A stretch of DNA of 64,000 nt from Oreohelix idahoensis (GCA_024509875.1 JAMPIV010014838.1:310001-374000); one strand, 5' to 3'; positions 21,510-33,339 are shown, numbered from the stretch's first letter. The notes: a model not told the origin generated them from the letters alone. A program made the numbers and translations.

Positions 21510-22892
21510 TTACTGTATATACGTTTCTTGTATTATTTCTGGGGTAGTCGTTATTGTGCCATTGTTTCTGATTATTTCTGCCGTAACTGCTCTTACTGTA
21601 TTTCTTCCGTTTGTGCTATAGGGCTGTCTTCTTTCCCTGGGCGAAAATTTTTCATTCTTTCTGTTTCCAACTTTGCTGCTATAGTATCCTCCTGTGGTGG
21701 AGTCGTATAAGAATTCTTCCTTTTCTTCGGAACATTCAATTGGTTTTGGGACTTTATCATATCCACCTGTTTTTGAGTTATATTGATACTCCATGGTGCA
21801 TGTATCTCTGTCTTGTCGCTTCGGATATTCTCCTGGCAAGACAAGTTCTGTTTCTCTGTTTCTTTCTGATATACAGCACTTCATCTTTTCTCTTGGTGTG
21901 TTGGGGCGCAAAAATGAGTGATTATAGTCATTCTCATACCGTGGCTGCATTATTTCTTTCCTTCTTATACATGGACTGGTTTGTTTCTGCCTTCTGGGTA
22001 GGGTATGCTGTGGTGTAACATAACTATGACTGGTATTTCTGTCTTTATCTGCATAGGACTTATGACTGTTTACTTTTCGTGTACCATGGTTATGTGTACT
22101 GCGATTTCGTGCACTATGTCCAGTGGGAGTGGTTGAGACAATTTGTGAACGGTCGCTATTGGTTTTAGTCTGTCTTAACGTCGACGTATCCACTTGTGCT
22201 ACAATTGTGCCTCTATTTATAGTGGTAGTTTTTCCTGACATATTCAATATCATGATGGGGTAATCTCTGGACTTCGAGACTTCAGCGATTCCCTCTGTAA
22301 TTTGCAACAATGGGTCATCAATAATGCTTTCTTCTGCTAGGGGCTGTATTTGGATTGATTGCCCTGGTGTTTTGTACTCAGAATTTTTTACTCTGCCTGT
22401 TGCTATGACTAGAGAGTTTGGGGCCACCGTTATGGGAGCTGTAAGTCTTACCAAGGACGCAATGTGGATATCGTCCTGGAGATCGATGTAATTATTGTTG
22501 ACTTTAATTTTCTGGAAGTCATAGTATATACGAACTTTGTGTTTGTTGAAGAAATCCCTCCCTAGGATAAGGTTTCTAGACATGCCTTTTGTAATGACAA
22601 ATGGGTGTTCAAAATTTGTTTCACCTAAAGAAAATTTTACCCATGCTGTCCCAACTGAATTTAGTCTTTGTCCCGTGACTGAAGCTAGGTGTGTTTTGGA
22701 CGGTTGAAATCGTACTAAATGTTGGATCTTCTTGAACAGCTGGAACCTAATAAGATTAATGGATGCTCCTGTATCTACCAGTGCTCTATACTGCTGGCCC
22801 TGTATAGACATGATGCAGGAACTGGGGTCCGGATGTATTTTGGTTCCATCATTCAGCATTTCTTCATAATGTATTTTTCTGGATGGGCTCAC
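21510..22892 (-). CDS. Aspartic protease ORF of element B
   Basis: About 460 codons. A retropepsin domain lies at the N-terminal third: YRALVDTGASINLI contains the catalytic DTG, with LILGRDFFNKHKV as the second conserved block. The rest is polar and low-complexity with no recognised domain. The frame is open upstream of the first listed codon and overlaps the end of gag in the -1 frame; its own end overlaps the pol frame in the same sense. It would cut the gag-pol precursor. Confidence 0.85.
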   Translation of the reverse strand: MSPSRKIHYEEMLNDGTKIHPDPSSCIMSIQGQQYRALVDTGASINLIRFQLFKKIQHLVRFQPSKTHLASVTGQRLNSVGTAWVKFSLGETNFEHPFVITKGMSRNLILGRDFFNKHKVRIYYDFQKIKVNNNYIDLQDDIHIASLVRLTAPITVAPNSLVIATGRVKNSEYKTPGQSIQIQPLAEESIIDDPLLQITEGIAEVSKSRDYPIMILNMSGKTTTINRGTIVAQVDTSTLRQTKTNSDRSQIVSTTPTGHSARNRSTHNHGTRKVNSHKSYADKDRNTSHSYVTPQHTLPRRQKQTSPCIRRKEIMQPRYENDYNHSFLRPNTPREKMKCCISERNRETELVLPGEYPKRQDRDTCTMEYQYNSKTGGYDKVPKPIECSEEKEEFLYDSTTGGYYSSKVGNRKNEKFSPRERRQPYSTNGRNTVRAVTAEIIRNNGTITTTPEIIQETYIQ

Positions 22893-22969
22893 TTGACAAT
22901 CTCTGTTCTGTGTTGTTTCTTTTGTTTTGGACCATTTTCTATGATAGTCACCTTCACTAACGGTCCTGT

Positions 22970-24046
22970 TTAGTGAGTGGCACGTCCGTTTCCCTGACGC
23001 ATGAGGGGTTGAGGTGTGCCTCTGGTATACTGATTTCTGGTGTAATTATGTGGGGGTGGTGCGGGTTGTTGTGGTTGGTAACGTCCTTCTCTTCTGAATG
23101 GTGCATTATTGTAATTTGCTCTGCAGGACTTGTACCCATGTCCGAACCTACCGCATGTGAAGCATCCGTTTGGATTGACATTATTAACGTCATTTTGCCT
23201 CTGTGTGGGGGGTCTATAATTGCGGGGCCTATCATCTTGTTGTCGTGGGCGAGTCCATTGCCTCCTGGCATGGTCAACTTCCATAGGCTCATGCTCAGTA
23301 TAGTCCCTATGGTCTGGTCGGGGTTCCCTACCTACTCTTTGTTGGAACCTTCGGCGAAGATTTTCTTCTTGTATTGCTGCTTGGATTGTTTCAGCAATAG
23401 TCTTCGTGTCTTTTCTAAGGAGATGCATTCTAATATCATCTGCTCTAAGGCCATCGACAAATATCCCCACTAGCTGTATTTCTACGTCAGGTGTGGTAGG
23501 TATTTCTCCACAAAACGCCTCCTCTGCCATATTGAGGAATCTATCTCCAAAAAGTTGTACCGATTCATCCCTTTCCTGTTTCATTCGTCTAAGGACTGAC
23601 CAAGCGTGCATTTTGTCAATGATTTCTCCATATCTCTGGGTTAGTTCTTTTGTAAGGGAGAGGTAGGTCTCTGTGGGATACCGCTGGAACCTCCTTCTTA
23701 AAAAATCAGTCACCAAATATTCGGAGCTTAACAGAGCGATTTTCTTTTTCTCATCATCAGTTATTGCCCCTGCTATTGACGCAAATTTTTCCATGTCGGA
23801 CAACCATCTTCGGAATTTTTTCTTGTCTCCATCGAAGGGCTGAACAATGGATCTGACTTGAGTAAATTTCGCGTAGTTGTCATTTTTCTGTAGGGTATCA
23901 GTAATTTGCCGTAGCACTATCATTGTTGGTCCTTCCATATTCTGTTCGACCTGGGGCTGCAGTGGTTGTGCTTGAGCGGATCTGCTTTCCTGTTGCTGCT
24001 GCTGTTCTACCCCGAGCTGCTGGAAATGTTCCATTAATTGGTCCAT
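22970..24046 (-). CDS. Gag of element B with CCHC zinc knuckle
   Basis: Starts at ATG 24046; 358 codons. A Gln-rich N-terminus is followed by a retrotransposon gag domain (FDGDKKKFRRWLSDMEKF, then LTKELTQRYGEIIDKMHAW, and MKQERDESVQLFGDRFLNMA), an Arg-rich linker and a zinc knuckle CFTCGRFGHGYKSC near residue 300. The knuckle binds RNA for packaging. Gag is intact as read. Its stop at 22970 lies inside the open protease frame. Confidence 0.9.
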   Translation of the reverse strand: MDQLMEHFQQLGVEQQQQQESRSAQAQPLQPQVEQNMEGPTMIVLRQITDTLQKNDNYAKFTQVRSIVQPFDGDKKKFRRWLSDMEKFASIAGAITDDEKKKIALLSSEYLVTDFLRRRFQRYPTETYLSLTKELTQRYGEIIDKMHAWSVLRRMKQERDESVQLFGDRFLNMAEEAFCGEIPTTPDVEIQLVGIFVDGLRADDIRMHLLRKDTKTIAETIQAAIQEENLRRRFQQRVGREPRPDHRDYTEHEPMEVDHARRQWTRPRQQDDRPRNYRPPTQRQNDVNNVNPNGCFTCGRFGHGYKSCRANYNNAPFRREGRYQPQQPAPPPHNYTRNQYTRGTPQPLMRQGNGRATH

Positions 24047-24078
24047 CTTTCGTTAATGCTTCTGCTCTTTTGTAGAGG

Positions 24079-24096
24079 ACTGGTCACTAGGCACCA
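24079..24096 (-). promoter_or_regulatory. Candidate primer-binding site of element B
   Basis: The minus strand reads TGGTGCCTAGTGACCAG about 35 bp upstream of the gag ATG, a suitable position after a 5' LTR ending near CCACACA at about 24108. The tRNA was not identified. Confidence 0.4.
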
Positions 24097-24104
24097 AATA
24101 AACT

Positions 24105-24642
24105 ATGTGTGGCCGGATGGGTAGTTGGGGGTTGCTGTTTATGTGGAGAGTGTTAGGTTTAGATACTAGCTTGCCTGCTAGAGTTGGTGATTGCTGTCTT
24201 ACAGTCTTACGGAAGTTAACCAGGTTCGGGAATAATCCTCTAGGATGTTTTTGTTTTAGAGCAGCTGTTTGTTTATGATATACTTGTGGCTATTAACTTA
24301 TGATAAAATGATTCATTCATCTGATGGCCAACTGCAAAGATATGATTCTTGAACAGCATAGGGTTTTGACTGAAATAACTTTTAATAATCTGTTCTTGTA
24401 CAACTGAACTTGATCAAATAACACAAATTCTTTGATACAGGCATATGTACATCAGTTAACAATTAGTAGTAAACATTTGGTACCATTTCATGAGTGCAAA
24501 ATTCCCTTTGCACCTTTTCTAATAATCTGCATTATCTCATATGGCTATCTCCTTGTTTTTACTGTTTTCTTACGTTGTGCATTTATATTTTGTCCTTGCC
24601 AATATACTGCAGGCTCTTCAGTATAATTCTTTATGCAAGAGC
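24105..24642. other. Possible 5' LTR area of element B
   Basis: No gene. If the primer-binding site is right, the LTR of element B begins here. No second copy is visible in the window, so it cannot be confirmed. Confidence 0.3.
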
Positions 24643-25168
24643 TTTCCTTTTGAATCATGTAGCAGTCCATAATGTTTAATGTTCTCCACTTCATTTAGCA
24701 TTCTTCTTCAACACGAAACCAGGTTTCATTTTCTCATAAAATCTTCGAACCTAAATCCGCCACAGTCATGGCTGTGTGATCTATGAACCAATTGGAAGTT
24801 TATATTGTGTTAAATACTTACGAGTATTCTGAAAACACACTATCACAAAACATCCTAGAATGCACAATGGAATAGAAATTCTGAAGTTGATCTCTTCAAC
24901 AAAACTTCCCGGCGCTAGACTAACGTCTGCTAACTTTGGTTTCTTAGTCCCGACTGCTTGGCGTCTATCCTACATTCCTGCCGGTAAAACATGCTGAGCT
25001 CCTGATTGGTCCGGGAGTTCCCATGAGCCTCTGTGACACTTGAAGCCACGCTTAACCCCGATTTAAAATGCGTGTCATAGTCTTTCCTAATCTTCGGTTT
25101 CTTATAAGAATTAATTTTATATGTTAATATAGTCTGTATCCGAAGAACTCACGGTATACGCGGCTACA
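24643..25168 (-). repeat. 526-bp dispersed repeat, copy 2
   Basis: Copy of 8142-8667 with about three substitutions; both ends coincide exactly. The minus-strand end starts TGTAGCCGCG. It lies about 0.5 kb outside gag of element B. Confidence 0.9.
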
Positions 25169-26527
25169 CATCCTCCGCTTATGTTTTCCTCAAAAAGTGC
25201 AGAAATATTTTGGTTCAATTCTTTATTGAATCATTATTCTTGCTCATAGAGTCAAAACACAAATCAATGAAGCTCAATGATAAAACAAATCAATGTTAAA
25301 CCAACAAAAATCAATGTGAAACCTGGCAATATTTCTGTCTGATCAACTAATCAAAATTTTGGCTAAATATCTGAACTCAGACCTTATCTCAGCTCTGCCT
25401 TCAAATACAAGTCCATTATTCGAGATCGGTATTTCGACTTCATCAAAGCGATTAAGTAAAGCGTTAGTTCTTAGAGCCATGTGGAACAAAACACGGAAAA
25501 TAGTTTGAAAATACCTCATATTCTAGAAGGTATTTCCGCATCCAGTGACTGAAGAACCCTAAAGATATACTTCGTGAGTGCACCTGCTGGTTTTGCAACA
25601 CGAACATGTCAGCTTCAACTTCATGCTTTTTCAGGCATAGCAAAGCGATAGGTTATTGTGTTTAATTTTCAATGTTGAGGTGAAATGGATCTTTAAAAAA
25701 TTCAAATACCAAGTTAACAAAATAAAAATAGAAAAGTGCGATTCAAATTTCTGAATCAAATTCTCCAATCAGTTCACATAATAAAACAGGTCCTGAAGAT
25801 GACAATCGAACTCCTTATTTGTGTGAAGATAACGATTCAGTTTTGGCGAGTGAAATCTTTCTTTTGCACTTGAACCACGAGAAGATTCACGAATGTATTG
25901 TGCTTGATCACTGATATGTTTTGCTTTTGTTTTGTTTTTTTTTTGTTTTTTTTTAACTGAAGTTCATTCAAATGTTCAATCATGGATATGGAAGAACCCC
26001 TTTGAGCTGTCATGAAAGGCCGTAAATGTCAGAATAAATATTTTCAGCGCACAACTTCTTTTCCCCAAGATTTTTTGCATGAAATTTTCGTTTAGTATAA
26101 TGCAAGAACTAATGTTCCAATTAGCCACACTTTTGGCCAATGTGTTGATTGGTGAATGAGTTGCCCACCCTTGATATGCAGTATCAATGTATCAACAGTT
26201 CGTCATAATGGTGATCTCGGTTGCATAAAATAACTGCAAAATGTAAGTCTTGGTCGAGTTCCAACAATTTAAGGTTTCGCTGTGTTGTTTTCTTCTGATT
26301 TTTTATTTTAGTTCTTACTGATTCCAAGACGTCTCATTTCATTCGTAGACTTTTTTCTGCGGTTTGGTTGTTGAAACCATGCTTAGCTCTGATAAAACAG
26401 GATTAGTATTGCGTAAGTAATTGTATCTGATTTTTATTGGCAGTGTGATGCTACGGTTAATGCCAGCTGTTACTAGTTGATTGTTAAGGACAGGACATTA
26501 GTTCTTTATTCTCTTAGTGTGATTTCC
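25169..26527. other. AT-rich stretch, nothing recognised
   Basis: No long frame and no repeat found by eye apart from a T-rich patch near 25920-25955. Confidence 0.4.
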
Positions 26528-26535
26528 TTGTATAT

Positions 26536-26716
26536 CAGGGGCGGACTGAACGGTCAGGCAATCGGGCAGTCCCCTAGCCTCCATCTAGCTTAATCAATTA
26601 GATGGGTGATTAGGGGCCAAAGATCTTTATTGCTCGGGGGCTCATTGACCCTTATTACTCAGGGGCCCAATGACCATTATTACCCGGGGACCCAGATAAC
26701 GTTCAGTCCGCCCGTG
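26536..26716 (+). mobile_element. hAT-type MITE, copy 1
   Basis: 181 bp with terminal inverted repeats: CAGGGGCGGACTGAACG at the left and its near-perfect complement CGTTCAGTCCGCCCGTG at the right. 8-bp TSD TTGTATAT / TTATATAT (26528-26535 and 26717-26724, one mismatch). An 8-bp TSD and CAG...CTG-like ends suit hAT. Non-coding. Confidence 0.82.
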
Positions 26717-27275
26717 TTATATATTGTTTTGTCTGGATATTTACGTTACTCAACTGTTTGCTTTTGTTATTGTCGGCATTTGTATAATAATACAGGGAGA
26801 TTGAAAAGTCACTTTTTAGTTTTAGATTGTCATTTCTTCACTCCTACCCAACTAACTTATATGAAACAAACGTCAAAATAAAGACAATTAATTGTCATGT
26901 TGCTACATAAAATGATATATCATATTAACATTACAGGTCAGCGTGAGATCTGGTATGATCAACACGTGAGCTCATGGCGGACAGCAATTTTGGCTCTCTT
27001 TTGTAACGTCAGTTGGTTGACTACTTTAGATTTTATTTTGTTTCTGGAAATTTAAAAAAACAAACATATTAAACCAATGGCAGTTATTGCTCATCGTTTT
27101 CACATTTGTTTCATATATATATCCATTCGAGTGTATATCAAAGAATGAGTAGGAAAAGTACAAGCCAATCAATTCCTAATGTTTTCAGCTCTACCGGGAT
27201 AAGCCTGAAGACCGATACCGAAAAGGGACATGCATTACTCGAGCGTTATATTCAGCGCTGCCATTCTCAATTTAC

Positions 27276-27523
27276 ATAAAAAATATTTTAAACACAGGCT
27301 TTAAAATTGACAAAAAGCATGGGGCGCTTAAGCGCTTATCATATATTTTATCCATAAGTGTGTAATGAAGTATAAAGCAGAAGTTAATTTAATGTAGAAT
27401 CAGCGCCCTAGGCTTTTTGTCAATGTGATGTTACATTTTTTGAATGCAAGCTATAAACTCCTTGAAAAATTATTTGTGGCTTTTTTAGTGCATTAAAAGT
27501 CTGTGTTTAAAATAATTTTATTT
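27276..27523. repeat. Fold-back repeat (MITE-like)
   Basis: About 28-bp imperfect inverted ends (left contains ATATTTTAAACACAGGCTTT, right AAAGTCTGTGTTTAAAATAA), with an inner pair TTGACAAAAAGC (27308-27319) and GCTTTTTGTCAA (about 27412-27423). TSD unclear. Confidence 0.6.
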
Positions 27524-28165
27524 TATTTTTTTATTTTCTTCTTTTTAGTGTTAATTTGTTTTGGTTAAATTTATGTCAAATGTAATCGATCCGCTAATGA
27601 CATTATCAGTTTGCGATAAACGAGTCCAGAGCACAGGAGGCAGATTTCATTATTCAGTATATTACACGGAAAGTTATTATTGTTTTTGTTGTTTTATTTT
27701 TTGTTTAAATTTTGATAAGAGTTGTAAATTAAATTTTTTTAAATGTAGTTGTCAGTTGTGTGTATGTCTGTGCACGCGCGTGCGATAGAGTGTTTATGTG
27801 GTGAGAAGTTTCACTATTTCTCTCAAGAGAGACAATCTTGTTGGAAAGAATACACCTAGATTATTTGCAGTTATCGCCCATTTCACTGATGATACAATAC
27901 AAACAATAAAAATTAATGTTAATTTTAATTTTATTCATTTTATTATTTTTACGACTGATTATTGTATTGTCATGGGGAATACACAACTATGCCAAGTTTC
28001 AGAACTATTGATCATCTGGAAGTGATTGAAAAATCGATTGCAAGATTTGAAGGTGACAAGAGAGTAACATACGTTGCAAGTTAAAGAAAAGCCTGTAATA
28101 AGCACCACAAACCTAGATATGGGCGACTTGGCTATTTTTTAGGCTACTTTGGACGAATTTGGTCT

Positions 28166-28855
28166 TCTTCTTCTTCTTCGATCCTTAACCACCGACCGTC
28201 AAAGCAGTCAGTGGCCATCACGCCTAGTGGCTTCTTGTAGGGCAACAACAAATTGATTCCACTTTGTTCGGTCGGTGGCCATCCTTCGTACAGTGCCCCA
28301 ACTCTGGTTCATTCTTTGCATCTCAGCTTCCACAGTCCTCCGCCAAGTTGTTTTTGGTCGGCCTCTCTTTCGCTTTCCTTCAGGGGTCCAAAGCATAGCT
28401 GTTCTTGTGATGGCATCGGGGTCTCTTCTGAGGACATGACCAACCCAGCTCCAGCGTCTGCCAGCTATGATGGTATGCATGTCCTCTTGCTTGCTACGAG
28501 TAAGCAGATCTTGGTTGGTTATGGTATTTGGCCAAAAGATTCGGTGAATTTTTCTTAGGCATGTTGTGTGAAAAGAGGACAATTTTGACATTTCCTTCTC
28601 TGTGACTCTCCAGCATTCCGCACCATAGAGAAGCACAGAAAGCACGCAACTCTGGTATAATCTTAATTTTGTGCTTGTGCTGTATTGGGAGGACTTCCAG
28701 ATGTTATTTAGGCTAAAGAAGGATGTTCTTGCCTTATTCATTCTGATGTTGATGTCTTTGCCTGCCCCACCGTCTGGTGTTACTATGCTTCCTAGGTATG
28801 TGAAGGTATCTGTCTGTACCAATTGCTGATTCCTTACTGATATGGGCTCAGGGTT
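28166..28855 (-). mobile_element. 5'-truncated RTE-like LINE copy with (GAA)n tail
   Basis: Flanked by the 11-bp TSD GAATTTGGTCT (28155-28165 and 28856-28866). On the minus strand it encodes the RT tail: about 204 codons (28822-28208) with DTFTYLGSIVTPDGGAGKDI, LLYGAECWRVT, WSWVGHVLRRDP and GKRKRGRPKTTW. The frame is then followed by a short 3' UTR and a GAAGAAGAAGAAGA tail. The RT palm and endonuclease are absent, a usual outcome of incomplete target-primed reverse transcription. Related to the longer copy at 48420-51187. Confidence 0.88.
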
Positions 28856-28917
28856 GAATTTGGTCTACTTTGGGCGAAATCTAGGTGGCGTTCTTCAACT
28901 AATTAATAAAAAAATAT

Positions 28918-29046
28918 TACACACATAAAGGTATGTTTCAGGCACTCGTGAGGAATAAAGAAGTAGAAAACTAGACAACAGAAACACAACAGAAGTGAGT
29001 GGCTTACCGGAGAATCGAACCCAGGACCTTCTGAACGGCACCACCA
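28918..29046 (-). mobile_element. tRNA-derived SINE, partial
   Basis: The minus strand contains a tRNA-like head with a near-perfect B box (GGGTTCGATTCTCC) and ends towards 28918 with ACCTTTATGTGTGTAATA. A related copy forms the hairpin at 38475-38690. Ends not fixed. Confidence 0.6.
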
Positions 29047-29084
29047 CATAGCTACGTTATTTATTTGTTTTAATGCTGGGGCTT

Positions 29085-30602
29085 TTGCTTATGATGTGTA
29101 CAAGGGGTCCCAGGGTAGACGAGAAACGGTTGGTGTAGCAATTGACCTAGAGGATGCTTTGTGTGAACTTTGAAACGTTAATGAACTGTGTAATGGCTTG
29201 CAGTGTTAACCCTTGACTAACAAGATGGATAGATGCTGCCTTAACCGAGAGATCAGTGGCATTTTGCTTGAGAACATGGACATCAGACCCAATGCGCATT
29301 AGCCCGGGACTAATCCATGGTTCTCCAATATCACCGGTGCTGTTTAATATCTATACAGCAAAAGGAAGCCACCCTTCAACTAACTGGGTTGGGACGAACA
29401 CTGACTTTTGCTGATGACAACTCATTTACAGAAATGGCTCTGACCGACATAAAATGGTTAATAGCATACATGGGACTTTACAGGAGGTGTTTAAATGGTG
29501 CGAGGAAACTGGCTCCAAGGTCAGTCCTAACAAGGCCTGCGTGATGTGGGGCTCCTTAAACAACTCCACAGTGAAAACAGACCTTCCAGATATTACTCTC
29601 AATGGATAGAAAATTGAAAGGTAAGAAAACTTGAAATACATTGGAGTTAAATTCGATCGCGGGCTATCGTATAAGCGCCATGTTGATCACATCATACAGA
29701 ATTGCAGGCGAGATCTGGCAGCCCTGAAAATAATGGCCGTAGCGCATCTGGAGCAGAGATTACTATTTCTTCTTTATCATCAGTTAGTTATATCGGTCTT
29801 GAGTATGGGCTGGGAATACTCACGCTGTCAGTAACACAATGTGAACGACTAGAACGCATTCAAAATAAAGGGATTCGTATAGTCTTGGGCTGTACGCGTG
29901 ATACCCCCATTGTGACAATGAAGTACATGCTTTGAGTGCTGTCGATTAGATCCAGATATGCGACGGTCCAGGTAAATGCCTGTATGCGAGTAACCACAGA
30001 CAAACGGTACTCCTTGCACTGAAGCATAGCTGACATCAAGGGAGCAAGAATAAAGAGGGGGATGTCATGGATGACACAGGCAGAACAATGATCAAGTAGG
30101 TGACCACAGTTGAAAATATATTTAAAGAAGAAGAGTGGAGTAAGTCAGGTGAGAACTGGATTAACTACCAGCAAGTCATCTGTCATCAACCTTGGCAGAG
30201 AATGTAGAACTTGAGGCAATGGGAGAGAAGAACTGGAAATTAATCAACTGATACATGATCATGCCGGGGGTAATGATGCCATTGTGTATACTAATGGGTC
30301 TGTGATCCGTGGTGAGAAATCAGGTTGAGGCTTCTCTGCTAGACTAAAGGGCAGAATCGTCGCTGAACATAGCTGGGCTTAGAAGATAACAACTTCCAGC
30401 ATGAGAATGGAGGTAGTTACAGCAACTGCAGCCTTAAGATGGCTAACTGAAACTTCATTAACAAAGGCAGTCATTGTGTCAGACTCTCAGTCCATGCTTC
30501 GAAAGGTTCAAAATGGTTGGCTAAGGCATGAATGGAAAACATTCATAGAAGCTTCGAATCTGCAGGAACTGGTGTGGATCTACTGTCCGGGTCATGCAGG
30601 GG
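29085..30602 (+). pseudogene. Decayed I-group-like LINE, RT to RNase H, first part
   Basis: Fragments in several frames with many stops. Recognisable pieces: YDVYKGSQGRRETV and AIDLEDA (RT start), a PISPVLFNIYTA block near 29325, LTFADDNSFTEM (RT catalytic box, about 29400-29430), KYIGVKFDRGLSYKRH, ERLERIQNKGIRIVLG, then RNase H: VYTNGSVI (the usual first Asp is Asn), SDSQSMLRKVQNG and VWIYCPGHAGV. The RNase H is cut exactly after GHAGV by the solo LTR at 30603 and resumes at 33040. This is an old LINE, clearly different from the one at 8948. Confidence 0.8.
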
Positions 30603-33039
30603 TGTCGTGATTAGATAGGTTTTAAAGTTATTTATGGTCCCGCCTGAGTATAGTGGATGGTGATGAGTACGTGAGAAGTAAATGTATGAGAAAAGATTTC
30701 ACGAGTGAATAGTTTAAGGAGAAGGTCTGTCTCTGGGATGAGTAGTTTCTCTGGTCCAGCCTATTTATACGACTATCCTTTAGTATAAGACAATCTTGCA
30801 CCTCCCTATATCTAGAAATATAAGTTTAACTAAACACGCACACACAGCTATGTGACAACAAGATACACAAACGTGAAAAAACTATGGTTAATTGGGTATG
30901 GGTCTGATCAACACACAAAGGTAAGTTCTTTTGTTGTTTATTATCATTAAACTTTATAACATCGAATATATAGATAAGAGATCAAATAAATCAGAATTAC
31001 ATATACATAGAAAATTAACAGAATACATGTGCCCTCCCCCTTATTGAGAAAAAAAAGAACCCAACGAGTTAATAACCCCCAAAGGTCAAAGGTTAGCACT
31101 ATGTTAGCATAGACAGTAAAAAAAAAAAGAACAAAGTTCCTACTAAAGCTATCCAGTAAATAAACAATATTTTAAACAGAATCCAGATAATAAAATTTTC
31201 CTGTAACAAAGAAAATATTCGCTCTCTCTCTGACATACGTGGCCACTCAATCACGCTTCTTACCCTATTCTTTGTGAAGAAAATCTCTTGGACATGTAAT
31301 CCATGAATTAAAATTTCCAATGGTTTTATCTTCCGAATTTGGCCCCAGTCCATCCTTCCAATAATTAAATTTTATAAGGGGAACGCCTAATTTGGTGGTT
31401 GATTCCTGGATATACAAATATCACCTCGAATAGTTCATGTAGAAACTCTGAGATCTGGTTTTCACTGTTAACAGTAGGGAAACATCTGGTTGCTAAAAAC
31501 TGTAAATTATGATGATGATGATGATAAATCCTATCGGCTGACTCTGGGGTGAGTGCCGATTTTGAAACAGCGTTGCTGGATAAATCCGCTGCCACGACTG
31601 TCAAAAGTCAGATATTACTGTTATTTGTAGTACGCTACAGTGGGCTGATAAAATTGAATAAATATTTTCTGGTGTTTATAGTCCAGTTAAATTTATTATT
31701 TAAAAATGTTACTTTGTCTCTTTTGGCCGGTCCTGTTCACAGCTGAACTTGGAGAAGCGTAAGCCAAAAACGAAGACAACATTAATCCAATCAGTAGATG
31801 GAGAAAAGGACCAAAGTAGACCACAATAGATCAAAATAGACCCAAAATAGACCAAAATATAGACCGCTGGTCGCCGTTTGATCAGGTCATGTCTAAGAAT
31901 AGAGAAACATTTTGAAAAAAAATACTACTAATAAAATATCTACATATAAACACACGGTGTCTCTAACCTATTCCTATCCGGTCAGTTATTATTTAATTAT
32001 CCATACGCACACTTTAACAAATATCGCCTGTCGCTAAATAGCTATTAGAAGGTCGGCGTCGGTGGGTCGTCGTATGGTATTTAAATAACAGTCACTTACT
32101 AAAATTACACAAAATGAAATACTGTATAACGTGAATTCTATTCTGTCAATCATCCGTCGCGCCTAGTGCAATAAGTAGTCAACTAAAACGTCTCTTCTTA
32201 TGTGAGGACGCGGGTGGTAAAATTATCATTAAACTGAACGACTGGTACACAAATAGCAACGCGTTATTTTCCACTGGTCTTTAACGCCTAGAAAATCACA
32301 GTGAATTTAAGATGATAAACTTTTAACACTTTAACACGTTTAAGCACAAATTTATATTACCAGAAAATCAGAATGAAATCCACACGAAACTATTAACACA
32401 TCTATTTACAATGGTTCTAGACGACGTGTTTAGACTCTCCGAAAAATTCTGAGCGACAACTGATAACTGATTTGAGAAGCCACAGTATATATACCATGTC
32501 GGTTATCTGCTCTCCATAGGATGCTAATTTTCACTCTTTTGCATAGGGTAGAAATCAGGAAACTACGTTTCCCCCAGATAAAAGGTTTACGGTCGCTCTG
32601 TCGGCCGCTGCTAATTGACAACAGAGACTTACACCGGGTAACGGGTTTCTTTAGATTTAGCCCGCTTCTGGAGATTAAATATTTATCTCTCCCTGTATGT
32701 ACGAACATCAAAGGATTCTCGGGGAAAATATTTTTTTCCCGATCGTCTCCTTTCAAAGAGGTTTGGTATTTCCACGTGCGTCTGTCTGATATCTGATGAT
32801 TGACAGATCAGCTCGCGTGAGAAACTCAGGTAAACAACCAGGTTCGCTCCCCGTTATGACTAGCAAGTCGCGGAAGTTGGTAAGCTTTCCGTTTGTTTAC
32901 GTCTCAAGAAAAAGAGGCGTGGATTAAAAATAAGTAATGCAGGCAGACAAATGCTTGACTTTGCTAACGAATCATAGAACGCCACGAGGTCACGAAAGAC
33001 TGTCGGATAATGTAGGCTACATTTCCATTATACGTCACA
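30603..33039 (-). mobile_element. Solo LTR, 2437 bp, inserted in a LINE RNase H
   Basis: Begins TGTCGTGATTAG and ends ATACGTCACA on the plus strand (TG...CA) and is flanked by the perfect 5-bp TSD AGGGG (30598-30602 and 33040-33044). Removing it and one TSD joins the RNase H frame of the host LINE exactly. Its left end is clearly related to the left end of the LTR at 53060, and both share TTTATTATCATTTAAAC-like words, so it is assigned to the Gmr1-type LTR family, minus orientation. No coding capacity. 31100-31360 and similar short frames are not genes. Confidence 0.88.
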
Positions 33040-33240
33040 AGGGGTACGCGGTAATGAGAGAGTTGACACATTAGCATCAAGAGCACAAACAGTAGGGACA
33101 ATGGATATGGACAATGGAGATATACTGAGAACAATTAATGATCGCCTGTTAGAGAATGACACTGCAACTGATGAATCATCAAGGTTAAGACAGTTGGGAT
33201 TCAGCATCAAACGTAAGGCTATGTCGCAGATATATTTGAT
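33040..33240 (+). pseudogene. Decayed LINE, RNase H end (continuation)
   Basis: Continues the RNase H of 29085-30602 in frame after the solo LTR: RGNERVDTLASRAQ, the block after HAGV, followed by about 45 open codons. Then similarity fades. Confidence 0.82.
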
Positions 33241-33339
33241 GGTGATGCACTCTAATTGACGTTGAATGAGAAAACAATTGTCGCATAAAGAGTTTTACTT
33301 TTATAGTGATGATATAAGTAACATCAACACGATTTATAC

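Larger units (their letters stand above)
17301..24096 (-). mobile_element. Ty3/gypsy LTR retrotransposon B, internal region
   Basis: Minus-strand element with the standard order gag (24046-22970), protease (22892-21510), RT/RNase H/integrase (21504-19108) and integrase C-terminal part (19241-17301). Gag/PR and PR/RT reading frames overlap and are offset by -1, suggesting programmed frameshifts. A possible primer-binding site (minus TGGTGCCTAGTGACCAG) is at 24079-24096. The only clear break is at an A8 run (19165-19172) inside integrase. LTRs were not found by eye; either they were lost or are too diverged to see. Confidence 0.82.

Noticed and set aside
8142..25168. The 526-bp repeats as the two LTRs of one element spanning 8.1-25.2 kb
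   Set aside because: No primer-binding site or polypurine tract next to their inner ends, and unrelated elements lie between them.
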